Below are positions 1-10,651 of a DNA stretch of 64,000 nt, in pieces. Each line of letters begins with the position of its first letter. The stretch's first letter is position 1. This stretch comes from Quercus robur (Eukaryota; Streptophyta; Magnoliopsida; Fagales; Fagaceae). A program made the translations under genes and the position numbers. The notes beneath the pieces were generated by a model. The model was not told the origin of the DNA and did not search any database. It saw nothing but the letters and a program-made list of their open reading frames with translations. Location: contig NC_065537.1 in assembly GCF_932294415.1 (NCBI RefSeq), positions 8,350,349 through 8,414,348 on the forward strand, in the 5' to 3' direction.

Positions 1-1284
1 GGATGATGATCCAATATGTTTTGAAAATATTGAACATCAATGCAAGAACCTATACGTGACTTTTATTAAACATTACATTTATCACGAATTCTATCCAACA
101 CATGCTAGAAACTTTTAATTCAAAAACTTTTCATAACTAAAGAAAATCAAATATGACTACAAACGATGTGAAAAAAAATTTAAAACATTATTAGCAAAAT
201 ATATTAAAAAACAAACATAGACCAAATACAATAGAAACTAATAAGGAACTTCATTAGCACAACTTTCCAATCAAAGCACAAAAGCGTATGAAAATAAAGA
301 AAATGCTAAATGTACTACTAATTTTACAACAAAAGGCTTAGACAACTTACTTCAATGAACAATTGAAGGAGTGACATTTCATAACTTTGTACAAATGAGC
401 CATTCTATCCACTACAATGACAACTTCAAATTCTAAAGCATCATCCAAGATGTTGGATTTGTGAATGTAGTATTATACAAAATATGAATGATTCCAATTC
501 ATGGGCAACTAAAAAGGCCTAATAGATGCTTCTAATGAGGGAAACATGAAAAGAACTTGCCTTAGTCAAATGAGTTCGATGTTGTTCTAGACAAAGAGAA
601 TTTCAAAGGATGTTACAAACCCCAAGAAATTGCACATTGGAGATGGTGAATTTTTAAAAAATAATGTATGATATAGGTGGAACATTTTGAACAATGAATT
701 TCATGATTTTACCTTCTCATATACTTTGTTCAGCGACAAAAATATTGCTCTACATGCATAGGAGGGATGCGGTGTTTTCCTTCATTGGTAAAGGAACAAT
801 GTTAGCACTGAATCACCTAGATCTGGAAAGAGCAATCTTTAAGTTGCAAAGTCCCACTCCATGGTCAGAAATTCCGTGCATAAACCCGCTATTGGATATA
901 ACTATCAAACTAATGGTTAAAAATGCCTATCAAACTAATGATTAAATAGAGACAAATAGAAATGTATATCATTAATTAATATAAAGACATAATACATAAG
1001 CTAAGACATAGGCAGTAGGAACATTAAAAAATCTTATCAGATTAATATGAAATTGAAGTATTCTAAACATAATATACAAAGTTTTAGAAAAATGATTTGG
1101 CAATTAAAATTTTCTCCTATCTTAAAGCCAAAAACAGTTCCAGTTATAAGATATCACATTAAGGAATCATGGATTAAAAGAAAAGATACCAAGTGTCAGA
1201 TTAATTTGAAGATAACTATTATAAAAATAAAAAATAAAAACAAAAACAAAAGAGTCAGCAGTGAAGTTGGATAAAGAAAATTAA
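1..1284. other. AT-rich spacer, nothing recognised
   Basis: No coding exon, RNA gene or mobile element could be recognised here. Short open frames at 694-945 and 1047-1274 have no family resemblance and have the AT-rich composition of the surroundings. It may be intronic or downstream sequence of the pirin remnant at 2161-2339, which runs towards the window start, but no further pirin exon was found. Confidence 0.5.
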
Positions 1285-1412
1285 GGGCCCATTTGGTAGA
1301 GGAGTTTGGATAATGTTGTTTGTAGTTTTTTGAAATATGTGTGGGTAAAAATGTGTGTAATGCTGTTTAAAAGCTGAAAATATATTGTTTAACAACTCTA
1401 CCAAACAGGGCC
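1285..1412. mobile_element. Tourist-like MITE (PIF/Harbinger), 128 bp
   Basis: The element has inverted ends: left GGGCCCATTTGGTAGAG, right end read on the other strand GGCCCTGTTTGGTAGAG. It is flanked by the trinucleotide TAA on both sides (1282-1284 and 1413-1415). A 3-bp TAA/TTA target duplication with GGGCC-type ends is the signature of Tourist MITEs mobilised by PIF/Harbinger transposases. It is too short to encode anything. Confidence 0.8.
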
Positions 1413-1415
1413 TAA

Positions 1416-2160
1416 ACATCTTAGACTTCTAAAGTGATCAAGTAGAGGAGGCAACCAATTCATATTCATTTGTAGGCCCAAAATGTCCTAACTATAAATG
1501 AAGCAAGGAGAAGGTGACTGTTGCTACCATTTTGAAATAAAAAAGGTAATAATTTCAGTTGCTCAAGTCTTTGCAAACAATTTGTAATTCTCATGCCTAT
1601 AGTGGTTCTTTTTTAAGAGAACCATCTATAGCTCACAATATCAATGGAATAAGAATAACAAATTCTAAAAAAATATAAATTATGTTGTAAACAAAGAAGG
1701 CACCAGATTACCAATCAAAGTGAGTATTGGCTTTGCAATGCCCCAATTTATACTATCTTCCCTTTGCCCTGCTCTTCCTCATTTATTGGCCAACAATCTC
1801 TTCTTTTTTTTCTTTTCTCTATATCAATTAACACATGTCAGAACAAAGAAAAAACAACAAAATTGAACTTTATGTGATATCCCAGAACATTAATAATGAA
1901 ACCAAAACAAATCCAGATATTTTATTAATAGTGAAACTAAAACAAACCCAAATATTTAATTAGACTGTAAAAAGGGGAAACTCAATACAGATCAAACCAA
2001 AAAAAAATCCATCTTTGTTTCTCATAAAAGACCTTAAAACACAACAAATTTTTCCAACATACTCAAAATATGTCTTTACCAAAAAAAATCCATCTTTGTT
2101 TCTCATAAAAGACCTTAAAACACAACAAATTTTTCCAACATACTCAAAATATGTCTTTAC
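1416..2160. other. AT-rich spacer, probably intronic to the pirin remnant
   Basis: No gene was seen. The right edge contains an 81-bp tandem duplication that ends at the splice donor of the pirin exon at 2161. If the pirin gene was ever complete, this stretch was an intron. Confidence 0.4.
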
Positions 2161-2161
2161 C
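2000..2161. repeat. 81-bp tandem duplication (2 copies)
   Basis: Two almost identical 81-bp units lie head to tail, beginning with an A-run and ATCCATCTTTG (first at 2008, again at 2089) and ending at the pirin exon border. Matching open frames on both strands within it are by-products of the duplication and are not genes. Confidence 0.85.
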
Positions 2162-2339
2162 TGCACATCACAGGGTCCAATTGTACCCTTATGGCCGGCA
2201 GAATCTTGGTGAGTAATGCCTCCCTAAAATCCAAAAAACCCCATTTTAATTTCTTTACAATTAAACCTGATAATAATCAAGTAATTGAATAGCTTTGTGA
2301 CAAAGTGTACCTGTAACATGTATGTGACAGTCAAAGAAC
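2161..2339 (-). pseudogene. Pirin family gene remnant (two exons)
   Basis: Two minus-strand exons with consensus splice sites encode a contiguous stretch of the pirin cupin domain. The exon at 2311-2339 ends in LTVTYMLQ, and the exon at 2161-2223 encodes GGITHQDSAGHKGTIGPCDV plus Q (21 codons). Plant pirins carry ETVTYMLQGG.TH.D..GHKGTI..GDVQW at this place, so the match is specific. Pirins are iron-binding cupin proteins linked to transcription and quercetin metabolism. The preceding PDHPHRG metal-site region and the following WMTAGRGI region were not found nearby, so this looks like a partial gene. A real gene whose remaining exons lie before the window start cannot be excluded for the 3' part, but the 5' part is missing here. 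Confidence 0.7.
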
Positions 2340-2834
2340 CTGGAAAAACAAAATAGATATCACAATATAAACTGTCTGCTATACAAAACATATGTATGCA
2401 CATTTATGTTACCAATATCAACATGTAATACAAAGTTTAAAGAAAATCAAACCAACCCATCAACAAAAAAGTAAATAATCGCTATGTTACAGTTTACAAT
2501 CCAACCTAGATTGATTCTGATGTGGGGTTGATTCTGATGCCAAAACCCATATCCCCAAGCCACATAAGCAGCTTGCCCTTCACCCTTTTACTATTTCAAT
2601 TTTGTAGTAAAATTTGATACATTGAAAGGAACCAAAATTGAGGGAGAACCTATATTAGGGTTTCGAGTATTGATAAAAACCAATTCTAAATCAAAACAAA
2701 ATCTGAACCAATTTCTTAAATCAAAACCAAAACAAATAGCCGAACCTAAATCCTATTAAGCACCCAAAATTAATATAAAAGATTTTACCTGTAGCCGTTC
2801 CAGCAATCTGATGTTGGTTGGTTGTGAGGCGAAG

Positions 2835-2926
2835 CATTTGTGGCATAGTTGAATTCGGTTACCGTCGCAGGGGAAGAGAGCATTTGTGGCGTAGTTGAAT
2901 TCGGTTACCGTCGCAGGGGAAGAGAG
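2835..2926. repeat. 46-bp tandem duplication (2 copies)
   Basis: The unit starting CATTTGTGGC occurs at 2835 and again at 2881, with one substitution between copies. Confidence 0.9.
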
Positions 2927-2982
2927 AAAGATCTGCGTCTGGCTTTTCTGTTTTTGAATTCCTACGTATGGGTCCTGCAGTG

Positions 2983-3114
2983 TTTGAAGGAGAGACAGAG
3001 ATAGAAATAGGTTTTATCAGGTTTGTTTTGGGGAGAAATAGTTTTGCGTTTGAAGGAGAGACAGAGATAGAAATAGGTTTTATCGGGTTGGTTTTGGGGA
3101 GGAATAGTTATTGG
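2983..3114. repeat. 66-bp tandem duplication (2 copies)
   Basis: The unit starting TTTGAAGGAGAGACAG occurs at 2983 and 3049 with a few substitutions. The apparent small ORF across it is repetitive and is not called a gene. Confidence 0.9.
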
Positions 3115-3140
3115 CTAGAAATAATTATGGTCTTTAGGGT

Positions 3141-3525
3141 TTTATTTATTTTTTAATAGTTTTATTTTTTTAAATGATGTGGAATTTTTTTTTTTTAAAT
3201 AATGCTGATGTGGAAAAATGTGGGTTTATTTTTTAATAGTTTTATTTTTTTAAATGATGTGGAATTTTTTTTTTTAAATAATGCTGATGTGGAAAAATGT
3301 GGGAGCTTCAAAAGCTTCGGTTTTATATATATATATAGAATAGTTTTATTTTTTTAAATGATGTGGAATTTTTTTTTTTAAATAATGCTGATGTGGAAAA
3401 ATGTGGGTTTATTTTTTAATAGTTTTATTTTTTTAAATGATGTGGAATTTTTTTTTTTAAATAATTCTGATGTGGAAAAATGTGGGAGCTTCAAAAGCTT
3501 CGGTTTTATATATATATATAGACTA
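3141..3525. repeat. Higher-order AT-rich tandem repeat
   Basis: An AT-rich unit of about 75-80 bp (contains AAATGATGTGGAA and GCTGATGTGGAAAAATGTGGG) occurs four times. After every second copy comes a 40-bp tail, GAGCTTCAAAAGCTTCGG followed by a TA run, giving an A-A-B, A-A-B order. The copies are nearly identical, so the array is young. The tail holds a small hairpin (AGCTT/AAGCT) before the TA run. No transposon ends could be proven. Confidence 0.8.
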
Positions 3526-4066
3526 GCTAATGATTTGTAATTAAAAAAATCCTTGAGGACCATAACTATTCCTTATTCATTTTTAACGTCTAACTTCGTA
3601 CAAGACAAACTTCCAAATAAATATTAACTTCCAATAATATATCAACAAAACTCCTAATACAAATTGCCTCTATTGAGACGCCTTCATGCTTTAACTGAAA
3701 TCTGTATTAGAGATTTCTATTTTTGGCAGAATTTGGTCTGAGATTTTAGCCTTAGAATGGCTATCTTGCTTGCCAGGCAATTGACCGTTAATTTTAAAAT
3801 TAACTAATTAAAGGTTATTATGAAATGGTAAAATATATGATGAGAAAGGACAAGAATAAACTAAAAGTCATGAACCTATAGTACAAGACAAAAATCTTGG
3901 CAAAGGGATAGGAGAAATGATGGAAAGATACGTAGGAACAAAGGAAAGACTAGAATAGTCAACAAAAGTAGGAAATCTCCCTTTTTTTTTTTATATATAT
4001 ATACATATATATACACACACACACAAACATATATATATATATATACATACTTAAGTATATATATAC
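3526..4066. other. Spacer ending in TA/CA microsatellite
   Basis: No gene was seen. The last 80 bases are a poly-T, TA, CA, TA simple repeat that abuts the caulimovirid remnant. TA-rich microsatellite borders are known for endogenous florendovirus loci. Confidence 0.6.
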
Positions 4067-4610
4067 TTAAGTACTACTGCTACTGGGTAGAATAGTATTA
4101 TCTACCATTGTAGGAATCTCATCATCATTTATCACTAAGTCTGTCATTGTAGGAATCTCATCATCACTTTTATCTTTGGAGATGGAAATTTCTTTCAATG
4201 AGTATATATCTTTGGGGAATGGGGGTAGGAGGAACTTAAAGAAAACTTCTGTCTTTAAAATATTAGTACATATTCCATTATCTGTCATGAAGAAAGGGTA
4301 GATTAAAGCCAAAAAAGGATTTCCTAATATAACTTTAGAGGACAACTTATCTGTTAAAAAGAAAGGTGTTCTGAACTTGATTCCATTATTATATGTATAT
4401 GCCTTGGTTAGTTTATTACTTATTTTAAGTCTGTCACCATTAGCCTGAGTTAATCTGTTTGTTGTTGATTCATAATACTTAGAGGGTATTAATCCTTCTT
4501 GTATGCAATTCATATCAGCACCTGAATCAACAAGGGCAATAACAATTAATGAAAATTCTTTATGAACTACCAAAGTTATCTCTGTGTACCACTTTTGAAA
4601 TACCATTCTG
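4067..4610 (-). pseudogene. Caulimovirid aspartic protease region
   Basis: The region carries a retropepsin-type active site (ALVDSGADMN) and the distal ILGNPFL motif at the usual distance. In caulimovirids this protease follows the coat protein in the polyprotein. It is part of the broken endogenous caulimovirid. Confidence 0.8.
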
Positions 4611-5169
4611 TCAATTATATTTAAAAATTCATCTTTATCATCTTCTTTATGAGAACTTTCACTAATATAATTATGTCGTCAAGAAGAGAGGAGTCTGTCA
4701 GAGGTTCATTACAATATTTAATTCTATCTTTTATGCTAATTACCTGCACAGTTATCTGTTCAACCATGCCTATTAATATGAAATTTTCTGATTTTAATTT
4801 TTTCAGTTCATTTTTTAGGTTATTAATATCTGTCTGTAGGTCTGTCACAATTATAGGTTTATTGGGTTTAAATCTATCAGTAGTTTCAGTAAAATTATAA
4901 GTTGACTTATAATCTTTTAGATCTATTTCAAATCTATCAGTTTCAGTTAAAGATTCTTTTAATTTAGATAAATAATCTTTTTTAGATTGTAGGTCTGGAA
5001 GTTTATCTATCAAATCCATTATTATGTCTTCTTGTTTTGTTAAGACACATATTTTTAATTTTCTTTTACAATAACAATTATTAGGATTATTACAGTTACA
5101 TAACTGAATATTTCCATCATGTGAAGAAACATCTGTAGAGGATGATGAAGTGCTGTTACTATTATCTAT

Positions 5170-6020
5170 CTAGTGAATTCCATTATCTGTTTCATCACTA
5201 TCTGTCAGTTCTATTATACTCATTAATTTATCCTTTAATTTTCTTGATATATCAAGTTTATTTATCTGTCTTTGAAAGTTACAGTATCTGCTAGTGTGCC
5301 CCTTTTTCCCACATTTGAAGCAAATAATGACACTTTCCCTACGTCTATCATGTTTCTTTCTTTTGGATTCTTCTTTCTTGTCTTTAGACTTACTTTTATA
5401 ATATCTTCTATTATTGTCCTTATATCTATCACTTCTGTCATCTTTCTTTTCTTTTCTTCTTTTCCTAAAGGGAGCAATTAATGGATCAAAACCATATTGC
5501 TCACAAAAAGTTCCTAGCTCTTTTTTAGCAAATCTTTTTTCTTTTTCTATCTGGTTTTTTAGCCTTAAGTCATTACATAGCCATAAACCTGTTTTATTAA
5601 TTGAAGATATTATATCTCCATATGTTAGGCTAGGATAGTCTATAGTTCCGTCATTATTAACTATATCAAGTCTAACTTTCTGAGCAAAGAAATAGGGTAA
5701 ACCAGCAATGAATTTTTCTTTCCAGTAGGACTGTTGACAATCATTCCTACTTAAAAATTTTGAAATAAAAACATCTTTATACCATCTAAAATCTGAAAGT
5801 TGTGGACATCTTAAATTAATTAAAACATCTGAAGCTCTTTCTTTATATTGATTGGGATCACCAACAAAATGTTTAGTTATAGTAAAAATTAAAGTATTAA
5901 CTGCATCTTGTGAAGGATGTCTATCTATCATTATAACACTTCCATCTGTTTCTCTTTTAACAGCTGTCAATATTCCATTTCTGTCATCATTATTTAAATA
6001 ATGATCCCACCAGCCTTTCA
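5170..6020 (-). pseudogene. Caulimovirid coat-protein region with CCHC zinc knuckle
   Basis: The region contains a gag-like core (LINLRCPQLSDFRWYKDVF), a strongly basic stretch of K/R, and the zinc knuckle CFKCGKKGHTSRYC. This core, basic, CCHC order is the standard C-terminal coat protein layout of caulimovirids and lies directly before the protease. The segment at 4621-5020, rich in K, D and E, is the linker between knuckle and protease. Confidence 0.8.
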
Positions 6021-6064
6021 ACTGGCCAGTAAAACCAGTGACAATTAAATGAGCTATCTGATGA

Positions 6065-7170
6065 TCCTATTTTCCATGATTTTTATAAACATTAGTGAGC
6101 AAAGTCATTTCATGTAAAAGGTTTATTATTTCATATTCTGACATTCCATCAATATTCCATTCATAAATTAAATCTGGCGAATAAGATGAATTAACATAAG
6201 TATGTCTTTCTTCAAATTGTAAATCAGGGGGAGTAGGTTTAGGATACCAATTCTTTTTGGGGTATAAATCTTCAATTCTTCCTTTTTTACGATCTTGCGA
6301 TGAAGATGCTAAAGTTAATTTATTAATCTGTAATTTATCTGTGAATTGTGATTCCAAATTATTTATGTCTGTCAAATCTATCAATTGATTGTCTTCTGAT
6401 TCTTCATCCTCTGAAGAGTCAGTTCTTCCTGTTGTATTTAATGTTATAATATTCTTATTTTTTAATGGCTCCATATCCTTTAATGATTCTAATTTCATTA
6501 AGTCTAATTTTTTATTTATTTCATTAAGTAGATTATCAGTTTTCTCTGTCATGGGTTTCTTTAAAGGTGCTCTAAGGTGAGGAGGTATCTCATGAGGGAC
6601 AAATAAAGGGGTATTAGACGTGTTTTCTTTTTTTATGGAAGTAGAAGGGGGTATTATTCTGTCTTCTATATCTTGTAGCTTTTGACCAATAGTTTTTAGA
6701 TAAGTATTGGTGTAATTGTTCTATTGAATTATACTGTCTAGATTCTTATTATCATCACTTAGACTGGGTCTTTTGATAGGTGTAGCCAAAACTTGGACTC
6801 CACTATTTTGACTCAATATAATTGATTCAAATGGTGGATAAGTCTGATACACTTTCTCATGATTTTCTATCTTTGTCCACGATAATACTTTCTCTATTAC
6901 ACTTATCTTTTTGTTATGATAGTCCAAAAAGTCAAAGAAACTAAAGTGTGTCTGTAAATCTGTCATTATTTCAAAATACTTAGTTCTTAAATTTTTTCTT
7001 TCATGTTCATTATATTCTTCAAAAAATTGGTTTTTTTTGTCATTATTTTCAGGTTTTAAGTAATCATATTTTAGTAGTTCTTTATCTAAAACAAATTCTT
7101 TAGATAAAACATTAATTTGTCTATCATCTGTAAATCCTAATATATCTGTGTGGGTAGGAGAATCAGGTTG
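6065..7170 (-). pseudogene. Caulimovirid linker between movement and coat protein
   Basis: Acidic, serine-rich minus-strand coding fragments lie between the movement-protein and coat-protein regions. They hold no recognisable catalytic motif; such low-complexity linkers are usual in caulimovirid polyproteins. The ends given are approximate. Confidence 0.5.
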
Positions 7171-7179
7171 AGGTTGGGG

Positions 7180-8330
7180 CTAATAAAGAGGTTGGTGAAC
7201 ATTAGGGGTAGGTTGTGTGGTATCTGTCGGATAATAAGCTGGCTCTGTCTGGATAGGGGTTTTCTTTGTGTTTATTGGGGGAAGGTGTATAACTGGAGGA
7301 AGATTCTGGGGAGGTAAAGGTCTGGAATCATAGAAAGGTGTCCTAGAGGAAAAGGAACTTCTAGGGGTAAACATCATAAGGGTCTTTCTGCCTGTAGAAC
7401 TACTAGGTCTTATGAGACTATCAGTATATCTGTCATTATTATTAAAAGAAATAATAACTGTACCATCTGTATTTTGGGCTATGAAGGCTGGTTCAGTGTT
7501 TTCTATTTTTGGTGTGGGGGCAATAGATTCAAGTTGCCATCTTTCAGGAAGGGTTATGTCTTTCCACTGTATTTGTTGAGGTACCCGTAATCTAGTATTC
7601 CGGGTTGAGGCTTGCATAAGGAGAGTCTGTCCTTTAGGGGAAGGGTCAACTATGGATTCGGGGTCTAAAGTGGTTTTCATCAGTTTATAATAAATCCTAT
7701 AAATAATAGCTAAAGGTTCTGAGCCTTCTTTCACGTAATAACCATTTGTTTTTACATTTAAAGTTAAAGCATCCATAATATTTCTGTCAGATAAGCTTAA
7801 AGCAAAATTAGGATAACAATTAAAATATACTGGTCCTTTATGTAAACTTGTTTCCATCATTCCAAGGAGTGAATCATCGAATCTTAAATGTCTGTCATCT
7901 CTTAAGCAAAGTAAAACACTTGCATTTAAAGCTTCTCTTGTTAATGGTTTAACAGCTACTTGAACCAAACCAACATGTAAAAATGCATATTTTTGTCTAT
8001 GTCTGTCAATTGAATCTATTGAGAATAACTAAATTGTTTCATATTCATTAAATAAAGAGTAAGTTCTTTCAACAGTTTTTATGGTGTAATCTGTCAAGAA
8101 AGATAATTTAGAAAAAGTAGTCTGTCTGTAGATTTTATCAATTCTTTCAGTTGGTATATTCCATTTATTCCATTCTAATAAATTTCTGTCTATATCTTTC
8201 ATGCTAAATTCTTCAGAATTAACTATCTTATCACTTTCCATGTTCAAATTAGTGTATGCCTGACCTAAGTGTGTCTTAGCAACAGATAATGAGCGACTAA
8301 ACATATTCATTTTATCTCTAAGCAATTAAT
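7180..8330 (-). pseudogene. Caulimovirid movement-protein region
   Basis: The region contains the conserved 30K-superfamily core of caulimovirid movement proteins: VQVAVKPLTREALNASVLLC, then LLGMMETSLHKGPVYFNCYPN and ALTLNVKTNGY. It is followed by a proline-rich tail. The part nearest the primer-binding site is helical and polar. In living viruses this protein forms tubules through plasmodesmata; here it is a fossil. Confidence 0.82.
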
Positions 8331-8586
8331 AATTACTGGCGGAACTATTACTAACCACTGGTTTCCTTGCTATCGGGACCACCTCCTCGGGAAACTCCAT
8401 TGCGAGACCACCCAAACAACGCTTGTCCGTCGGCTACAACAAAAGGGCTGACCAACGCGAAACTATGGTTTGCCAAAGAGTCTCTAGGTTGACCAACGCT
8501 AACAAGGAGCAAGTAGTGGCTATGTAGTAATATAAGTTCCTAGTAACTTCTTAATTGCAAAGAAATAAAACTCATACACCTACCAT
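8331..8586. other. Non-coding caulimovirid leader segment next to the PBS
   Basis: No coding signal was seen. It lies between the primer-binding site and the first coding region of the element and is taken as leader sequence of the broken caulimovirid. Confidence 0.4.
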
Positions 8587-8603
8587 CCATGGCTCTGATA
8601 CCA
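8587..8603 (-). other. Caulimovirid minus-strand primer-binding site (tRNA-iMet)
   Basis: The minus strand reads TGGTATCAGAGCCATGG, the 17-base complement of the 3' end of plant initiator tRNA-Met and the classic caulimovirid PBS. It lies about 450 bp downstream of the TATA box at 9071-9078 and just upstream of the coding regions, as in the family. Confidence 0.9.
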
Positions 8604-9070
8604 TTGACTACCCAGGAGAGAGCACAGCAGTAATATAGAAGCATAAACAATGATAAAATAGTTGATAAAGAAGAGAATAGCAAAATAGATATAGTCAAAA
8701 TAAATTAAAACAGTGTATGGAATATGAAAACTGAAACAAATAAAATCTTACTTGAAAATACTTCTGTCTTTGATTAAAACTAAAAACTTCTATCTTTCTT
8801 ACAAGCTTTGAAAATAAACACTATCTGAAGAGTTACAAGATTACAAAGTAAAATTTGTAAAGGGTTACAAGATTATCTGTCTGGAAAGGTAAGGTTACAA
8901 GATTATCTGTCTGAAGGGAAGGTTACAAGATTACAAAAAGGTAAAGTAAAGTACAAAAGTCTTTCGGAGAGGAAAGGGAAGTCTATCTAAAGCTTGGACC
9001 TTGGAATGAAATCTTGGACCTAAAATTTGAAACTAAAAACTGGACCTGTCTTCTGTCTTCAAAGTCTGTC

Positions 9071-9078
9071 TATTTATA
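9071..9078 (-). promoter_or_regulatory. Caulimovirid 35S-type TATA box
   Basis: The minus strand reads TATAAATA inside ATCTATAAATAGAC, a strong plant TATA box. Its distance to the primer-binding site fits a pregenomic-RNA promoter followed by a leader. Further upstream (9300-9430) the minus strand is rich in GAAGAC/AAGACA repeats, which could be enhancer-like; that is inference. Confidence 0.6.
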
Positions 9079-9518
9079 GATAAAGTGAACCATGGTAAGT
9101 CTTCAAAAGTAACCTGAGTTAGGTAAGGTGAACTCAAGTTAATCTGTCGGTAGAATCTTGAACAGTAAAATTCTATCTTGAACAGTAATAGTCTATCTGT
9201 CGGTAGAATCTTGAACAGTAAAAGTCTATCTTGAACAGTAACTTTTCTATCTGTGAGAATCTGCATACGAATAATATTCTGCTAAAATATCTTTTTGGAT
9301 TTGTCTGCATTCTGTTATTTTATCTTTTGGTCTTTTGTCTTCTTTTTTGTATCTATCTATCTCTTGTCTTCTTTTTGTCTCCTTATCTGTCTCTTGTATT
9401 CTTTTTGTCTCCTTCTGTCACATGAGTCTTGTAGTTTAGAGAGGAGGATAGAGGAGGATTCCATCTGTCTGTATATGTTGGAAACTAATCTGGCGCAAGG
9501 GGATAGTGACCTAGCGCA

Positions 9519-10304
9519 GTGTCTATCTTATCTATGATTGACAGTGGAAAAGATAGCTTAATAGATAATGATAATAATAGTTTGACAGATTCAAAAGTAA
9601 CTGACAGAGCTATATCTATAACTTACGAAGATAAGAAAGGACAAAATACTAATAATATTAAAGATAAAGAAGTAATAACAAAAGGGATGGTAAAAGAAAT
9701 GAAAGAATTGTATGAAAGACAAAACAATGAAATGGTACGTAGGAAGTTAGATACAAAAGAGATAGAAAGAGAAATAGTAAAACAAAGAAACATGACAAAG
9801 AAAGAGAAAAAAGATGATAGTCCTAGAAATAATAATGATAGTTTGAAAGAATTACATGAAAGACAAAATAGTAAAGATTTAGGGAAAGTAAAGGACATGC
9901 AAAAACCAAAAACAAATAGTAGTAAAGAATCTCTACGTAGGAAGATAGAAATAGAAGAAAAGATGAGACATGAAAGAGAAAAAGTCAAAGTCCAGAAAGG
10001 TAGGAAAAACATTAATGGTAATTTAAAAGAAAATAATGATAGTGTAGTAAAAATGGAAGTAAAAGACAAAAAGTGTAATAGTTTTAAAGAAAAAATTGAT
10101 GAAAGACTAGAATTAATTGAAAGATCTATAATAGATACCCAAAATGATAGTTTGACAGAATTAACTAAAAAAATGAAAATTCTAAATTCACCTTTAGAAA
10201 TAGACAGAGAAACAGACATAGCAATTAGAAGTAAAAGAAACCCAACTTTATGTAGATATCATTTTCAACACCTATATATCCATTCCTTTATTGACCATCT
10301 CTAG
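9519..10304 (+). pseudogene. Lys/Glu-rich coiled-coil fragment, inverted caulimovirid arm
   Basis: This is a highly charged plus-strand coding stretch (K, E, D, N and S dominate) with heptad-like helices and no catalytic motif. It carries the same GACAG-rich composition as the caulimovirid, but on the opposite strand, which suggests that it is a piece of the same or a sister element in inverted orientation. A host origin is possible but less likely, as the composition switches exactly at the border. It belongs to the fossil element. Confidence 0.5.
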
Positions 10305-10567
10305 TGAGTAGTTACTTTTTCTAGTCCTTGATTCTAATTTTACCTTCAAAATTCGTGGTCATTGCATAAACTTTTACAGATGGCCCCCATGGTCGAATTG
10401 TTTATGAGCTGTTTTATATTTTCTAAATACTCTAAGGTCCAACAAACTAGTACGTTTAGTACTACTTTTGAAAATCAATAAAGTTCTACCTTTTATTTTT
10501 ATATGACAAAAAATGTATATTTATATAGAAAAAGTGTTAAGTTCATAATATTTTTACAATAAATCAT
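10305..10567. other. Short spacer between caulimovirid and LINE
   Basis: This is AT-rich sequence with no recognisable feature; it is the host target into which the LINE inserted. Confidence 0.5.
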
Positions 10568-10581
10568 AGATAGTTAATTAT
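10568..10581 (+). repeat. LINE target-site duplication, left copy
   Basis: AGATAGTTAATTAT occurs here and again, identical over 14 bp, at 16773-16786 immediately after the LINE poly-A tract. It fixes the insertion borders to the base. Confidence 0.93.
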
Positions 10582-10651
10582 AACTTCATTGCCCCACTTT
10601 CCTAGCCAACCCATACCCCAGGCCATATAGTTCGTGTAGGTAGTTGTACGG

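Larger units (their letters stand above)
2340..3140. other. Spacer with two short tandem duplications
   Basis: No gene was recognised. A minus-strand splice-donor-like site lies at about 2788 (ACAG/GTAAAA), possibly an untranslated exon of the pirin locus. Two tandem duplications are annotated separately. Confidence 0.4.
4067..9500 (-). mobile_element. Endogenous caulimovirid (Petuvirus/Florendovirus-like), broken
   Basis: This is a fossil pararetrovirus in minus orientation. Reading along the minus strand it holds a TATA box (9071-9078), a leader, a tRNA-Met primer-binding site (8587-8603), a movement-protein region, a linker region, a coat-protein region with a zinc knuckle and an aspartic protease. 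No reverse transcriptase/RNase H part was seen before the microsatellite at the left edge. Several breaks (roughly five or more) interrupt the coding frames, so it cannot be functional. Order and motifs fit the Caulimoviridae (Petuvirus/Florendovirus side); the exact genus is inferred. With no LTRs it cannot be dated from its own ends. Confidence 0.88.

Noticed and set aside
3301-3525. Helitron 3' end (hairpin followed by TA run and CTAG)
   Set aside because: The hairpin is too weak and too far from CTAG, and no TC-type 5' end or helicase was found.
9623-10219. Long Ser/Leu-rich ORF opposite the coiled-coil fragment
   Set aside because: It is the mirror of Lys/Glu codons on the plus strand and has no independent support.
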